DNA of 64,000 nucleotides from Epiperipatus broadwayi (Eukaryota; Onychophora; Udeonychophora; Euonychophora; Peripatidae): the NCBI GenBank assembly GCA_028023455.1, contig JAQFVV010012545.1, positions 186,001 through 250,000 on the forward strand, written 5' to 3'. Position numbers and translations under genes: made by a program. The notes beneath the pieces were generated by a model. The model had not been told where the DNA came from. It searched no databases and was given only the letters and a program-made list of their open reading frames with translations. The stretch's first letter is position 1, and each line of letters begins with the position of its first letter. This document shows positions 11,501 to 22,290 of this stretch, in pieces.

Positions 11501-12245
11501 ATCTGTTTGTTAATCTCAAATAATTATCACTTTTCACTGTCAGTTTAATTTACTGTTGAAAAATTATTAATGCAATAGAACTTCTTATGGCTAAATTTCG
11601 GTGTATAGACAAACACATTTATTACAGATAAAGCAAACAAAATCGCCATCAATCCTTTTATTCCTAAAACTTTTTTTCTCAGGACTATTTTATATAAATC
11701 TCTAACTTGTGTATTTTACTAGAATCATTATATACATATATTCTATTGGTCCGCAACAAAATACGATGAGATCAGCGACATTAATTTGAATATGCGCGAC
11801 AGAAAATCATTATGTACTTCATCACACTTTGCTTAAAAAATTTCACGACTATACAAACTTGAAGACACACAATTATATTTTAATATTTTTTAATTATTTC
11901 AAAGTTTATTGAAAAAGAAAAATAATAATAAATTTACTTTATTTAATTAAAAAATACACAAAAAAAAGAGGACAATTTGATGTGTGTGAGAATATACGCA
12001 TAAAATTAAAAGTTTGCAATCCCGAAAGTCTTTCGACGGTATTCTTAATCCAATTGCGCAATAGATGATTATATATAGGATTTAAAGTTTAATTAAACTT
12101 TCATTCGGCACGATGTGGCCACTTGAAATAATTAGGCAGAGGGTTGCTTATGTCTTTGGGCTACAACCATAATCATCTTCAAGCTTTTTTAAAGATGCAA
12201 AACAGTATTATTTAATTATATTTGAGAAAACAAAAAAATTATAAC
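11501..12245 (+). repeat. Short tandem unit, locus A array
   Basis: It holds the CTCAAATAATTATCACTTTT block, the CTATTGGTCCGCAACAAAAT block (inverted CCAAT) at about 11744 followed by GATCAGCGACATT and ATATGCGCGACAG, and the GACAATTTGATGTGTGTGAG block near 11970. It then lacks the exon-like CAG|GT block and jumps to GCAAAACAGTATTATTTAAT near 12198. At about 0.75 kb it looks internally deleted relative to the 1.5-1.6 kb units. Confidence 0.6.
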
Positions 12246-13362
12246 TAGATTGCAACGATTTCTTTGTAAATCTCAAATAATTACCGGGATCTGTTTAATT
12301 CAGTATTGAAATAATTTCGACGTAGAACTGACTGATGAATTAAATATTAAAAAAAAAACATTTCAGTATATAGACAAACAATCAGTGACTACAGATTGTA
12401 CAGACAAATTGCCATTTATCATTTTATTTCTAAACTCTTTTCTTCTCATGGCTATTTTACATAGATCTCTGAACTTTTTGTTATCTTGGATATCATTGCC
12501 TATTTTTTTCTATTGGTCCGCAGCAATTATAAAATATCAGTTTGAATGCGCGCGCCAATAAATCATAATTATCTACTTCCGCAAACCCTGTTGAAAATTG
12601 GCGTATAAACCAATTTGCGGACACTCGATTTAAATAATCTTTTAATATTTTTAAATTTTTTCAATGACTATTGGGGGCAAAAAAATTTATTAAAAAAATA
12701 AAGAAGACAATTTTGATGTGTTTGGATATACACATATAAAATTAAAATTTGCAATACCGTCATTCTTTTGGCGGGATTTTTAATTCACTTTCGCAATAGA
12801 TGATCTTTCGCAATAGATGATCTCTTAAAAGAATTTTTATTCTCTTCCACGTTATCAATCAACAAAACTGTCTAGATTCATACAATATATACCAGGTAAA
12901 TCAATCGTTTTAATTATTTTATTATGTCTATAATTAGTATCATTTTACTCATGATATCAAATTTAAAGTTAAACTTTTATTCTTAATGAGCCCACTTGAG
13001 AGAATTAGGTAAGAAACTTACTTGCATTTAACACGGCAATTATTAACATCTATAAGTTTTCGTAGGATGCAAAATATTACCATTTAATTATATCTGAATA
13101 AATAAAAAATAAAGAATTAAGAAGAGAGAGTAAATAAATAAAAAAATTCCGACGAAATATTTCTGACGCCCACATAATTTTCAATATATAAGAATAGGTG
13201 TTTTTAAAAACTAAGCTGAAACAAGTTTTTTTTGGTTGTTGTTATACGTAATTTATTAGATTTAATTACTATCTTTTATATACACAAATATTTAGAACTG
13301 TCACTTGCAGTTCTTTTTAATCTTTTGGTCTCTATTAACTTAAAATTATAGAAAGCATTTTT

Positions 13363-13463
13363 TTTTTCATGTGTTAAAGCATTGGCCGGGAAGCGAACCC
13401 GCAACCCAGGACAACTGCTTGTAAGGCTGCTGTGCTAACTACTCGACCACCAACGCTTGACAA
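13363..13463 (-). mobile_element. tRNA-derived SINE with 15-bp target duplication
   Basis: The roughly 100-bp insert is flanked by perfect direct repeats ATAGAAAGCATTTTT at 13348-13362 and 13464-13478. On the minus strand it consists of a few bases, a tRNA-like head (13456-13379), a short TTTAACACATG body and an A-run next to the target duplication. Target duplication plus A-tail shows LINE-mediated retroposition. It is one of the smallest SINE layouts possible, a tRNA head with almost no body. Confidence 0.8.
13379..13456 (-). tRNA. tRNA-like sequence, SINE head (tRNA-Gly(UCC)-like, not a functional gene)
   Basis: The acceptor arms GCGTTGG and CCAATGC pair over 7 bases with one G-T wobble. 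A and B boxes are recognisable (TGGTCGAGTAGTTAGCA; GGTTCGCTTCC). Overall it is closest to metazoan tRNA-Gly(UCC), but the anticodon-loop position reads TAC instead of TCC. About 7 extra bases (a repeat of GGGTTGC) sit before the T arm, and the anticodon stem has an A-A mismatch. Flanking target duplications mark it as a retroposed SINE head, not a gene. Confidence 0.6.
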
Positions 13464-13900
13464 ATAGAAAGCATTTTTCTTAGACAAATGAGTGTAATTT
13501 TCGATTTTCTATAAAAGTGTTTACTCAATTCCAATTTGCAGTTGTAGAGATTAAGAGAAAAATGTTATTTATGGCAATTCTTACTGTGTTTTATTGCTTA
13601 CAATTTAATCACTAAATAAGACTTGCACATGTTTAATCTCTCTTTTTATCGTATATACATTATCACAATTGTCTAGAATAAATTACGATACCATGTTAGG
13701 AAACAATTGCAAAATACCATTAAGTGTTATCGGTTATTTATCCACTTGATTAGTAACATCACTTTACATTGGGAACTGGCATTTAACAATTCAACTATAC
13801 TTAAAATGTTTTATTATTTTCTTTATAGTTTAGTTTGGCTTTTGAATATAGATTGTGTTATTGATTGAGATTTGTTTAACTTTTAATACATGGTTTACGG

Positions 13901-14875
13901 ACGATTTGTTTGTCTCAAATAATTATCATTTTTCAGTGTCTGTTTAATTAATTTAGTATTGGAATATTATTTGTGAAATATAACTTGTTACTGCTAATTT
14001 TAGGTATACAAACAAATAACCATTCTTTACAGGTAGGGCAAACGAAACGCCATCAATTGTTTTATTCCTAAAATCTATCTTCTCATGACTATTTTATATA
14101 GGTCGTTAACTGTTTATTTTACTAGAATCATTAAAAAAAAAAAGAATAATTCTATTGGTCTGCAGCAAAATATGATGACATCAACGTTGTTAATTTGAAT
14201 ATGCGCGCGACAGAAAATCATTATCCAACTCACCATAACTTGCTCTAAAAATTTCTCGACCATGCCAACTTACAGGCATACAATTATATTTTAATATTTC
14301 TTAATTCTTTCAAAGTGTATTGAACATTTTAAAAAAATATTTTTATTTTACTTAAAAAATATCACAAAGAGGAAAATTTGATGTGTGTGAGGATATACGC
14401 ATAAAATCAAAAGTTTGCAATCCCGACAGTCTTTTTCACGGTATTCTTAATCCAATTGCGCAATAGACGATTCCTTAATTTCCATTCTTTGCCAGCCAAC
14501 AACCAGCAAAACTTTCCGGGTTCTTACAACAAAATAGGTAAATCATCTCTTTCAATTATTTAATTATATTTATTTAGTATTGGTAATATAAATTAATATT
14601 ATCATTTTTCTTGTGTCATCATGGTATAAAATGTGAATTCATTTATTGAAACTTAAATATGTATATATAGTATTTATGAAATTTAAAGTTAATTAAACTT
14701 TCACTCGACATTAGATGGAGGATTACTTGTGTCTTTGGGCTACAACTATACTAATCTTCAAGCTTTTTTAAAAGATGCAAAACAATATTAATTATATTTG
14801 ATAAAATAAAAAATTAAGAATTAAAATATTTAGACAGAGAGAGTACAAATATTAATTAAACAACACAATGAATTC
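13901..14875 (+). repeat. Gene-proximal tandem unit of locus A (putative promoter and first exon)
   Basis: The unit contains CTATTGGTCTGCAGCAAAAT near 14153 (inverted CCAAT), a TGACATCA CRE/ATF-like core at 14174, GAATATGCGCGCGACAG, GTGTGAGGATATACGC near 14386, a TTGCCAGCCAACAACCAGCA stretch, and TTCTTACAACAAAATAG|GTAAAT with a possible donor at 14537/14538. It is the counterpart of 44031-44990 at locus B. The next good acceptor downstream is the one at 16545 before ORF A, giving a candidate 5'-UTR intron of about 2.0 kb. Confidence 0.55.
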
Positions 14876-16240
14876 TGCCTATAATTTTAATTTATTTACA
14901 GAATGAATAAATTCAGGTTTTTTTTTTTTTTTAATAGAAAAAAATTAAATATTGCACTAATTTCAAAAATCCTAGTCATTCCTAATCAATATGAGTGAGG
15001 CACCAATACATATTTTAGATGTTATTTTGTTAAATTCATTTTTTCTGAATTTTACCTGATTCTCCATAATTTTTTTTAATCAAATATTCAAGTGTACTTT
15101 TATGAATATTTTGTGTATGTTTATTATCTTTAACAAAATAAGTGAGCTTAACTTTAGAAATAGTTATATTAGTTATTGTTTACCACCAAAGGCCTTCAAC
15201 ATCAAAGTAATAGATTAAACATAATTGTTGAATTCCATTGGTATCCATTAATAAGTCCTGTACTTTTTTTTTTTTTGTTGCTTGGCTGAATCATCGACTT
15301 GTAATATATTTAGTCCAAAGATTGAAACCCAAGCCAATAATTAAAAAAAAAAATTAAGTTATCTTTCTTAACTTTCATAATGAAGAAACTTTAAAACTTG
15401 CATATCTTGCTGCACACATCGCTACTATTTTATTATTGTTATATGCATTAATACAATTAGTCTAGAATAAATTATGTTACTCTAATAGAAAGCAATTGCC
15501 AAATATCAACAGTTTTTAAATTAAGTGCTTAAATCTACAACTAATCATAAATTATGGCTGCAATAATTCACCCATAAAACAGTTTTTAAACTATTGCAGC
15601 TTTAATTTATAATTAGTTGTAGATTTAATCCCTTAGTTTAAAAACTGTTTTATGGGTGGGAAAAAATAATATTCTAAGTGTGAGTTCTTTATCTAAGGTA
15701 GCCCGATATTGCAAATAAAGGGTAGATGTTCAAGCTTTAACACTTGATCATCTTTAGTGATATTTGGCAATTGCTTTCTATCAGAGTAACATAATTTATT
15801 CCATACTAATTGTATTAATGCATATAACAACAATAAAATAGTAGCGATGAGTGCAGCAAGATATGCAAGTTTTATTTGGTAATCATATTGAAGGCGATAA
15901 ACACATTAAGAATTACAGTAAATTATATTTCTACAAATCTAGACTGGTAGAATTGAAGTTGACTCAAAACTTATAAAAAAATCAAAAAATCCACCACTTT
16001 GGACGATTGTCCTTTACTTTTATTTGTGAATGAATAACTAGTTAGTTGTCTGACTGAGAAAAGTGCTAAGTAACTTTACAATTATATTAAATAATGACAC
16101 TAAAGATTAATTAAGTTTTACATAATAAGCATTTCATATTTCTTACTGCTAATAGAAGACAAACTTTCTGAAACTCAAAGATCAATAAGAAATGCTAATT
16201 CCTTCACAATATATTTAGAGACAATAACTGAATCTATTTC
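14876..16240 (-). repeat. Segment inverted relative to locus B (matches 45000-46210)
   Basis: Read on the minus strand, this segment follows 45040-46200 in order. The CAATAAGAAATGCTAATTCC part at 16186 pairs with GGAATTAGCATTTCTTATTG at 45088. The TTTGTGAATGAATAACTAGT part at 16023 matches 45238. The AATAAATTCATTCTGTAAAT-like part at about 14900 matches 46165. An extra direct-orientation piece (15400-15560) pairs with 15760-15890 to make a local palindrome with arms of about 110 bp or more. The inversion lies inside the proposed 5'-UTR intron. Confidence 0.65.
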
Positions 16241-16526
16241 ATCAAATATTATACAACAACCAATAAAACGTTATCATGTCAATTAAAAATTATTTTGATA
16301 TATTAAAAATTACAGGAATATGGCCCTGCATTTTTTGTTTGTTAAAACTAGTAACAACACAACTAAAAAATAGATTAGGTATTATTCTTTCTTTTTATAG
16401 TTTGTTGACATTTACCTAACTCAATGGGAAGTACAGTGATACAATAAATATAGTTATGATTATTTATTATGACCATTATTATATTTTTTAATATACATAT
16501 ATGTCACAGAATGCATAAAATTTAAA

Positions 16527-16545
16527 TTTTGTTATTTTATTGCAG
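16527..16545 (+). other. 3' splice acceptor before ORF A
   Basis: The sequence TTTTGTTATTTTATTGCAG (16527-16545) is a T-rich acceptor, and the presumed exon starts at 16546 with GTTAACG, 32 bases before the ATG. The equivalent site stands at 46435 in front of ORF B (TGTTTATTTTATTGCAG). Its conservation in both copies supports a spliced 5' UTR. Confidence 0.65.
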
Positions 16546-16577
16546 GTTAACGTCCCTATAGACTTTCAAAAATTATT

Positions 16578-18008
16578 ATGGATTCAAGTAAAGAAAAATG
16601 TTTCACTAAGAAACAAGAAAGTGAAACAAAACGATTGTTTTATCTACAGAACATAATCAAAGGTTTTTTAATAAAAAACCCATATGCTAAATCCATTTTT
16701 GATATTTTGGGTCTAAAGGGTATCATTGAAAATTATATTGATTTGACTATGATCATGAGTAAGTTTGAACTATCTGAGTATCAGTCTTCCCAAGACTGCA
16801 TTCATGATGTGAAGTTATTCTTTAATCTTTGTAATCGTTTTCACAAATTCGAAATATATAATGTAAAGATGATCAAACAGTTAGAGGATGAATTCAATCA
16901 TCAGCTACAATTGATGCGTTTGTTAGAACATTTACACTACGATATAGAAAACAATGTGTTAGGTCAAAAAGTAACCTCAATTGTTAGTACAAAAATGGAT
17001 GAGCAAGAAACAAATCAAGCTGTAAGTAAAAAAGAGAAGAGAGGAAGAAAAAATTCAACTACTATTAAACTCACAAATAATCAATATGCTACATCACAGG
17101 ATTCCAACTATAAGAGGCCAAACTGTTCCACTGCTTTAGATGACTCTAATAGTTTAATAAAGAAAGTTAAAATGGTTGAAGAGTTTGAAAATAATAAAAA
17201 GGGGGAAACTTCAGCTTTACTGCAAAATGAACATGATGTTGTAATTAATAGTAAAGATAATGTTGAAAATGATGCTGATCTCATTTCCAGAACAATTAAT
17301 GAACTTATTCAGTTGAATACGTTAGCACAAGAATTTGGTGAACAAAATAATGTTTCAAAACAAACATGTGAAATGCTGGCTATTAAAAATAATGTGAATT
17401 TTACTTCAGGGACAGATGAACAAATTACTGAGCTGGGAATGTCTGGAAACGAAATTGGAGATATTCATGCTACTAAATCAGTTGTTACTACTATAATGGA
17501 TAAGCAAAAAACAAATCAAGGTGTCAGTAAACAAGTGAAGAAGAGAGGAAGACCAAAATCAACTGATTTTAAACTTAAAAATAATCAATATGCTAAGTCA
17601 CAGGGTTCCAGCTATAAATCAGTTGTTACTACTATAATGGATAAGCAAAAAACAAATCAAGATGTCAGTAATCAAGTGAAGAAGAGAGGAAGACCAAAAT
17701 CAGCTAATTTAAAGCTCAAAAATAATCAATATGCTAAGTCACAGGGTTCCAGCTATAAATCAGTTGTTACTACTATAATGGATAAGCAAAAAACAAATCA
17801 AGATGTCAGTAATCAAGTGAAGAAGAGAGGAAGACCAAAATCAGCTAATTTAAAACTCAAAAATAATCAATATGCTAAGTCACAGGGTTCCAGCTATGAG
17901 ACACAAAAATATTCCCTTGCTTTGTATGACCCTAGTAGTTTAAAAATTAAAATTAAAATGACTAAAGAATTTGAAAACAATAAAAATGATGAAACTTCAG
18001 CTTTATAG
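16578..18008 (+). CDS. Degenerate BET-type bromodomain / AT-hook repeat protein, gene A (C-terminally truncated)
   Basis: The intact 476-codon frame starts at MDSSKEK, 32 bases inside the presumed exon, and the start is shared with paralogue B. Residues about 20-115 align with the ZA loop to helix C part of BET bromodomains: YIDLTMIMSKFE, SSQDCIHDVKLFFNLCNRF and NVKMIKQLEDEFNHQL match the family pattern PMDLsTIk.KLE..eY..aqef..DVrLMFsNCYkYN...MarkLqdvFe. The acetyl-lysine-binding Asn is replaced by His (NRFHKF) and the WPF shelf is absent. Four AT-hooks follow: KRGRKNS once, then KKRGRPKS three times within three nearly identical 47-codon repeats (17478-17900). A nuclear, AT-rich-DNA-binding role is inferred from the AT-hooks. 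It ends at TAG 18006-18008, where B and A's own repeats have CAG (Gln), so the frame looks shortened by a nonsense change. The product is not a known family member as such. Confidence 0.75.
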   Translation: MDSSKEKCFTKKQESETKRLFYLQNIIKGFLIKNPYAKSIFDILGLKGIIENYIDLTMIMSKFELSEYQSSQDCIHDVKLFFNLCNRFHKFEIYNVKMIKQLEDEFNHQLQLMRLLEHLHYDIENNVLGQKVTSIVSTKMDEQETNQAVSKKEKRGRKNSTTIKLTNNQYATSQDSNYKRPNCSTALDDSNSLIKKVKMVEEFENNKKGETSALLQNEHDVVINSKDNVENDADLISRTINELIQLNTLAQEFGEQNNVSKQTCEMLAIKNNVNFTSGTDEQITELGMSGNEIGDIHATKSVVTTIMDKQKTNQGVSKQVKKRGRPKSTDFKLKNNQYAKSQGSSYKSVVTTIMDKQKTNQDVSNQVKKRGRPKSANLKLKNNQYAKSQGSSYKSVVTTIMDKQKTNQDVSNQVKKRGRPKSANLKLKNNQYAKSQGSSYETQKYSLALYDPSSLKIKIKMTKEFENNKNDETSAL

Positions 18009-18180
18009 AAAAATGAACATGATGCTGCAATTAGTAGTCAACATAATATTGATAATGATGCTGATCTCATTTTCAGAAGTAATGAAATTATTCAGGTAGA
18101 GATGTTTGCACAAAGACTTTGGGGAGAAAAATACTATTTCAAAACAAACCTGTGAGATTCAGACTGTTACAAAGAATGAT
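18009..18180 (+). pseudogene. Non-translated 3' remnant of gene A after the premature stop
   Basis: Sequence after the TAG still matches gene B codons 48279-48440, for example AAATGAACATGATGCTGCAA, GAAATTATTCAGGTAGAGAT and AAACAAACCTGTGA. A one-base insertion near 18117 (AGACTTTGGGGAG) would break the frame anyway. The last B module (TDEQIIELGMSVKDF...) is gone. This shows gene A was once longer. Confidence 0.65.
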
Positions 18181-19440
18181 TTTCTTTTAGTTTTTATATT
18201 AATACATAAAACTTCTAAAAAATATTTACTAAAAAAGTAATGATATATATTTATTGCATATTGAACTACAAAATAAAAAAATATTTTTTAATATATTCTA
18301 TTGGTCTTCATTTTACTACTTTGTGATTTTTTTTTAATTGAATAGCGCTTTCTTTGTACATATTTATATATAAACCCAATATTACCTGTAATAATTTTAC
18401 AAGTTTGTAAACAAATATGCGTTTTAAGATGAATAGGTAGATAATATATAGTAATTTTTACGAAGTAATAATCTTCAAATGCACATATGCCAAAGAAATC
18501 TTTTAAAAATCAGGCTATCTGACTTATAACTTCAGAGAATCAAATGTAATCCATTAATCGGATGAAAAATAAATCCAATTTCAGAGAATCTTTGGGATGT
18601 TCAAAAAATTCTTCAGTAAAACATTCTTATAAAATGTACATTTAAAGTATATTATTTCTGAAATATTATTCCGATTTCTTAACATTGTATACAGTACATT
18701 TTCTTGCCAAAAAAAAAAATTAGTTTATCTAGTTTAAGCTTTTTTTTTCTTAATCGTTAATCAATGTTAGATCATTAATTCTATTTGCAAAACATGTTTT
18801 TAAATTATTTTTTGAAAAACAATTCAATTTCTAATCAAGATTTTTTAAAATCACATTTGACAAAATTTAAAAAAAAAAAGTTTAATTATTGAAATTTTGA
18901 AGGAAATAATTTAACAATTAAAACGATAAATATTTAATAATTAACAGATTAATTTATGGCTATTCTTTGAGATGATAAAAAAAATATTTGTTTGTTTACC
19001 AGTTACAGCTCGTTATCACATTCTTGGAATGATATTTTTTATTACTTTTCTAAACTGAAAAGCCAGATAGTAGACCTATCGATTAAGCATTACATTTTCA
19101 TGTACATACTTTAATAAAAAGAAATGGAATCATACAGTAAATATATTAAATTTAAGAACCCATTTTATATACAACAGAAACAATCTTAAAAAGAAATCGA
19201 AATAATTATTAATGTGTTTATTTGAAATATTAATTAAGTGATTTTCTGTTTCAATAATATACTTTATTGTATAAAAATAGATTACATGAATTTATTGTTT
19301 AACAAAAATTACATTGTTGAAAATACATGGTTTAAAACTATATAGCTTTGGAACAACCAGAAAAAATTGTTAAGAAAGAGATACGTAAAACAACAACAAA
19401 AAAAATTAATAATTGTTCTTGTTACAGAAAAGTCATAATT
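18181..19440 (+). other. 3' flank of gene A; first part duplicated downstream of gene B
   Basis: 18190-18700 matches 48725-49200, with blocks such as CTTCAAATGCACATATGCCA at 18473 and 48974, and AAAAATCAGGCTATCTGAC. The match fades near 18700, which sets the right edge of the duplication. AATAAA-like signals are numerous in this AT-rich stretch and no single one stands out. From 18700 to 19440 I see only A/T-rich sequence and poly-A/T runs. Confidence 0.55.
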
Positions 19441-19464
19441 TGTTTTTTGAGGTTATGGTTTGTC

Positions 19465-20090
19465 TCAGGTTTTTAATAGTGACCATGTAGCAGCAAATAT
19501 ATCTGGGTGTGCAATTTTGCCATCTCTGGCCTTCAGTTGTTCAAGCTTATTAGAGAATGTGGCTGGGTACTTTGTAGTATTGTCTCCAAGGCAGAAAGTA
19601 CATCTGGTGCACCAGAAACTATATAAACAAAAAGTTGCTGCATGAGCTGCTGATATTGAGCTTTTACTGAGTGTCTCTATTAGGTTATCAAGTGTGATGT
19701 TATTTTGTCTATATGTGTTAATCAATTTCTCGGGTATTTGTTAGAGCTGTGCAGGTGTGAAATAGGTGCTGTTGTGGTTTTTTCTTCCCTGTGGCACAAA
19801 GAACAAAAAGCATCAATTTTGTTGTAAAACCTACAGTATTTAAGAAAATAGGAGGTAGGTAGAGCATGAAGATTTACCTTTAAAAGAAAGTCAAAAAATT
19901 TGGGTTCCAATGACCATTTTTTACATCGCTGCATCAAACGACTATTGTTCATATTTAGCGTAGGTGAAAGAGGATCTGTAGTTATGTCTGGGTGCAGCAT
20001 ATTATAAATAGTCCAATAGGTGTATCTACCAACACCCAAAAAAGACACCTGATCATAAATGCTTTGAAGTTGGTTTACGAGCAAAGACAA
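19465..20090 (-). pseudogene. LINE B: ORF2 C-terminal domain (two frames)
   Basis: The frame at 20090-19722 has GRYTYWTIYNMLHPDI, KKWSLEPKFFDFLLKVN and CSLCHREEKTT, the start of a C-terminal zinc knuckle (its H...C half lies in a shifted frame). The frame at 19725-19465 continues with ISAAHAATFCLYSFW and RCTFCLGDN, the post-knuckle tail. A frameshift near 19725 separates them. Such domains are thought to bind the element RNA in jockey/CR1-type LINEs. Confidence 0.65.
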
Positions 20091-20591
20091 ATATCCGTGT
20101 GAAGGTGGTGGACGGTCTGTGGGTGTTATTTGAAGGATGCATTCGAGAGCTGGAAAACTTATCAGTCAGCTAGGGATTAATACTTTTTTGTTTGTGAAAA
20201 ATTTATATGGAGTGACGACCTAATCCATTTCTGGTTGTTGGAAGACTAAGTCGTTTTATGGAGACTACTTTTCTGTGCTATAATAGCTTGCTGCAGAGTG
20301 AGTAAATGGATGAAGTGAACGATTTAGTGAAATTTATGATTGGAGTAATAGATTATTTTTGTAGTTACAAGCTGATTGAAAAGGCATACTTTTGCATATA
20401 GTGAGAGGTAGCTTTTGGAGAGAGAAGTGGTTGTGTGTTCAGCATCATCTTTCAGTTTTTTCTGGATCTTTTGTCTCATTGCAGAGGGCCATTTCCCATG
20501 ATACACTTATGTATTTATTTTGCCAGTGTAAAGAAACCAAGCTGATGTTTTGTTAATATTGGTTTTGAGTTTATATTTGAGGGTGTATTCA

Positions 20592-21494
20592 TTAAGTATT
20601 TTTTCCAGAGTAGGTAGTTGTTTTTTTGAATGTAAGAAACACAGTAAAATCATCCATGTATGCAATACATGGTCTATATAGTCCAATGTGTTGGATTTGG
20701 ATTCCTTGTAATTTTTGTTGTATTTTGTTTGACAGGGTTAATGTAGAACATAAATAATAACAAACTGAGTGGAGATCCTTGAGGTATGGATTTGTGGGGA
20801 GAGAAGAAAGGTGATGTTCTACCATTAATTGTAATATGGATTTCACTATTAAGGAGTAGATTGGTTAGTAGGTATAAAAGATAGTGAGGTATTTTGGTGT
20901 CTGCAAGTGTCTCAATTAAAATTTCAATAGGGACTAAGTCAAAAGCAGCCTCAATGTCAATTTGAATAGCCATTGGAGCATACCTTTTCTGCTCTCTAAC
21001 TGAATTTACAATGGTTTTGAAAATGAGGGCAGCTTGGCCTGTTGAGGAACATTTTTTTGTATGTTGCATTGGTGATAATAGAGGGAGGAGATATGGTTCA
21101 ATTTTATCTTTTAGAACCTTTTCCAGAATTTTAATACCAAGGGGGCTCATGGAGATTGGTTGCAGATTAGATAGATTGGATATTGAAGCTTTTTGTTGAA
21201 TGGAACTAAGGAGATTGGATATAGATCTTTTATATTAAACAACCTTTGTGATAGATAATTTGCTAAATTACATAGATATGTGGTGGTAAACTGACTGAGA
21301 TGTGAAAATACAAATTTAGGGATTCCATGTGGCCCTGGATGACAAGAGTTTGGAATTATGGTTAGCTTCAGCAAAAAATCAGTAGCATGGAAAGGTTTAT
21401 CTAACTCTGGTTGGCCAAATAGATTTTCAGGTGGTGTGAAGGTACAATGTGACTGCAGCTTTTGTTTGAAATATTTGTATATTGGCTCTATCAT
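20592..21494 (-). pseudogene. LINE B: reverse transcriptase
   Basis: Three overlapping frames cover the RT. 21494-21147 holds the palm entry (NSCHPGPHGIPKFVF, then LYPISLVPFNK). 21150-20674 holds MSPLGIKILEKVLKDKIEPY, STGQAALIFKTI, motif A QIDIEAAFDLVP and motif B SIPQGSPLSLLLFMFYIN. 20846-20592 holds motif C AYMDDFTVFL. The catalytic Asp of motif A and the YMDD pair are intact, but frame changes near 21150 and 20720 break the protein. YMDD is unusual for animal LINEs, which mostly have FADD or YADD. Confidence 0.75.
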
Positions 21495-21997
21495 ATTATG
21501 TCTGGCTTTGGTAACACCATTGCTTTCAAGTGCTTGTGGAACTCTGACAGTGGAAGGATACTCCAGAGCCCATATAATGTACCCTCGTGTCCAAGTGTGT
21601 TGTTTTGTTAGACAGATTTTTTTTCTTTTTTATGGCAAGGTACTCTTTTAGAGTGTTGCAGGTGTCATTATATATTTGTGTAAGTCTTTTTATATGTGCA
21701 TAGGAATCTGGACCAGATTTACACATGGTGATTCTTTTATGTAGCTCATCGGCCAATTAGGAATCTTGAGAACGGTGGTGTGGTTTGGGTAATATGATTT
21801 CTATTAAATGACAGAATGTTGATAAAAGAAATGTACCATTGAACAGGATCAAGTTGCATAGTGCTGAGTTTAAATAACATAATATATGTTTCACAGTACA
21901 AAAATTCAGACATGTGTGCAGGAAGAATTATTCATAAAGTTGAATTGTTGATGTTTGCATTGTACTTAGATTGAGTTCTAGCATTTGGCTAGAGTGA

Positions 21998-22290
21998 TCA
22001 GAGAAAGAGTGAGGGATTAAGTGTTAACTTAATTAAGTGATGAATAAGTGAGGTGTAACAACTGTTGTAGAAAGAGATGGAGTTGGGTGGTAAGAAACCT
22101 TCAGCACTCATTAGTGGTATTGCAAGTTGATGTAGCCACTTTGAAACAAAAGTGTGATAACTCTTGTTAAAATCACCCATTAAGATAACTGGGTAAGAGG
22201 TTGATGTTAATAGTGAGTTGATGGTAAGCAGTAATCTTGAGATGACAGCTGGTCCAGGAGGTATGTAAACAAAAATTATGTTGAGTGCAA
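21998..22290 (-). pseudogene. LINE B: endonuclease C-terminal part
   Basis: The minus strand reads a VYIPPGPA-like stretch near 22265 and then MGDFNKSYHTFVSKW at 22180-22130, the GDFN signature of APE-type endonucleases. The frame stops at 21998 inside what should be the SDH...W region. Upstream material to 22480 carries EVTVERF-like stretches in another frame. It continues the element seen at 21494-19465. Confidence 0.6.

Larger units (their letters stand above)
12246..13900 (+). repeat. Full tandem unit, locus A array, with donor-like site
   Basis: All blocks are present: CTCAAATAATTACCGGGATC near 12274, CTATTGGTCCGCAGCAATTA near 12510 with GAATGCGCGCGCCA, GTTTGGATATACACATA near 12720, TTCATACAATATATACCAG|GTAAAT with the exon-like end at 12895, GAACAAATAAAAAATAAAG-like sequence near 13090, CTATCTTTTATATACACAAA near 13271, and ACAATTGTCTAGAATAAATT near 13666. 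The unit carries the SINE at 13363-13463. By inference it is a promoter plus non-coding first exon module. Confidence 0.65.

Noticed and set aside
13379-13456. Functional tRNA-Val(UAC) gene
   Set aside because: The anticodon would read UAC, but the body is Gly-like, the T-arm region has about 7 extra bases, the anticodon stem has a mismatch, and flanking 15-bp target duplications show a retroposed SINE.
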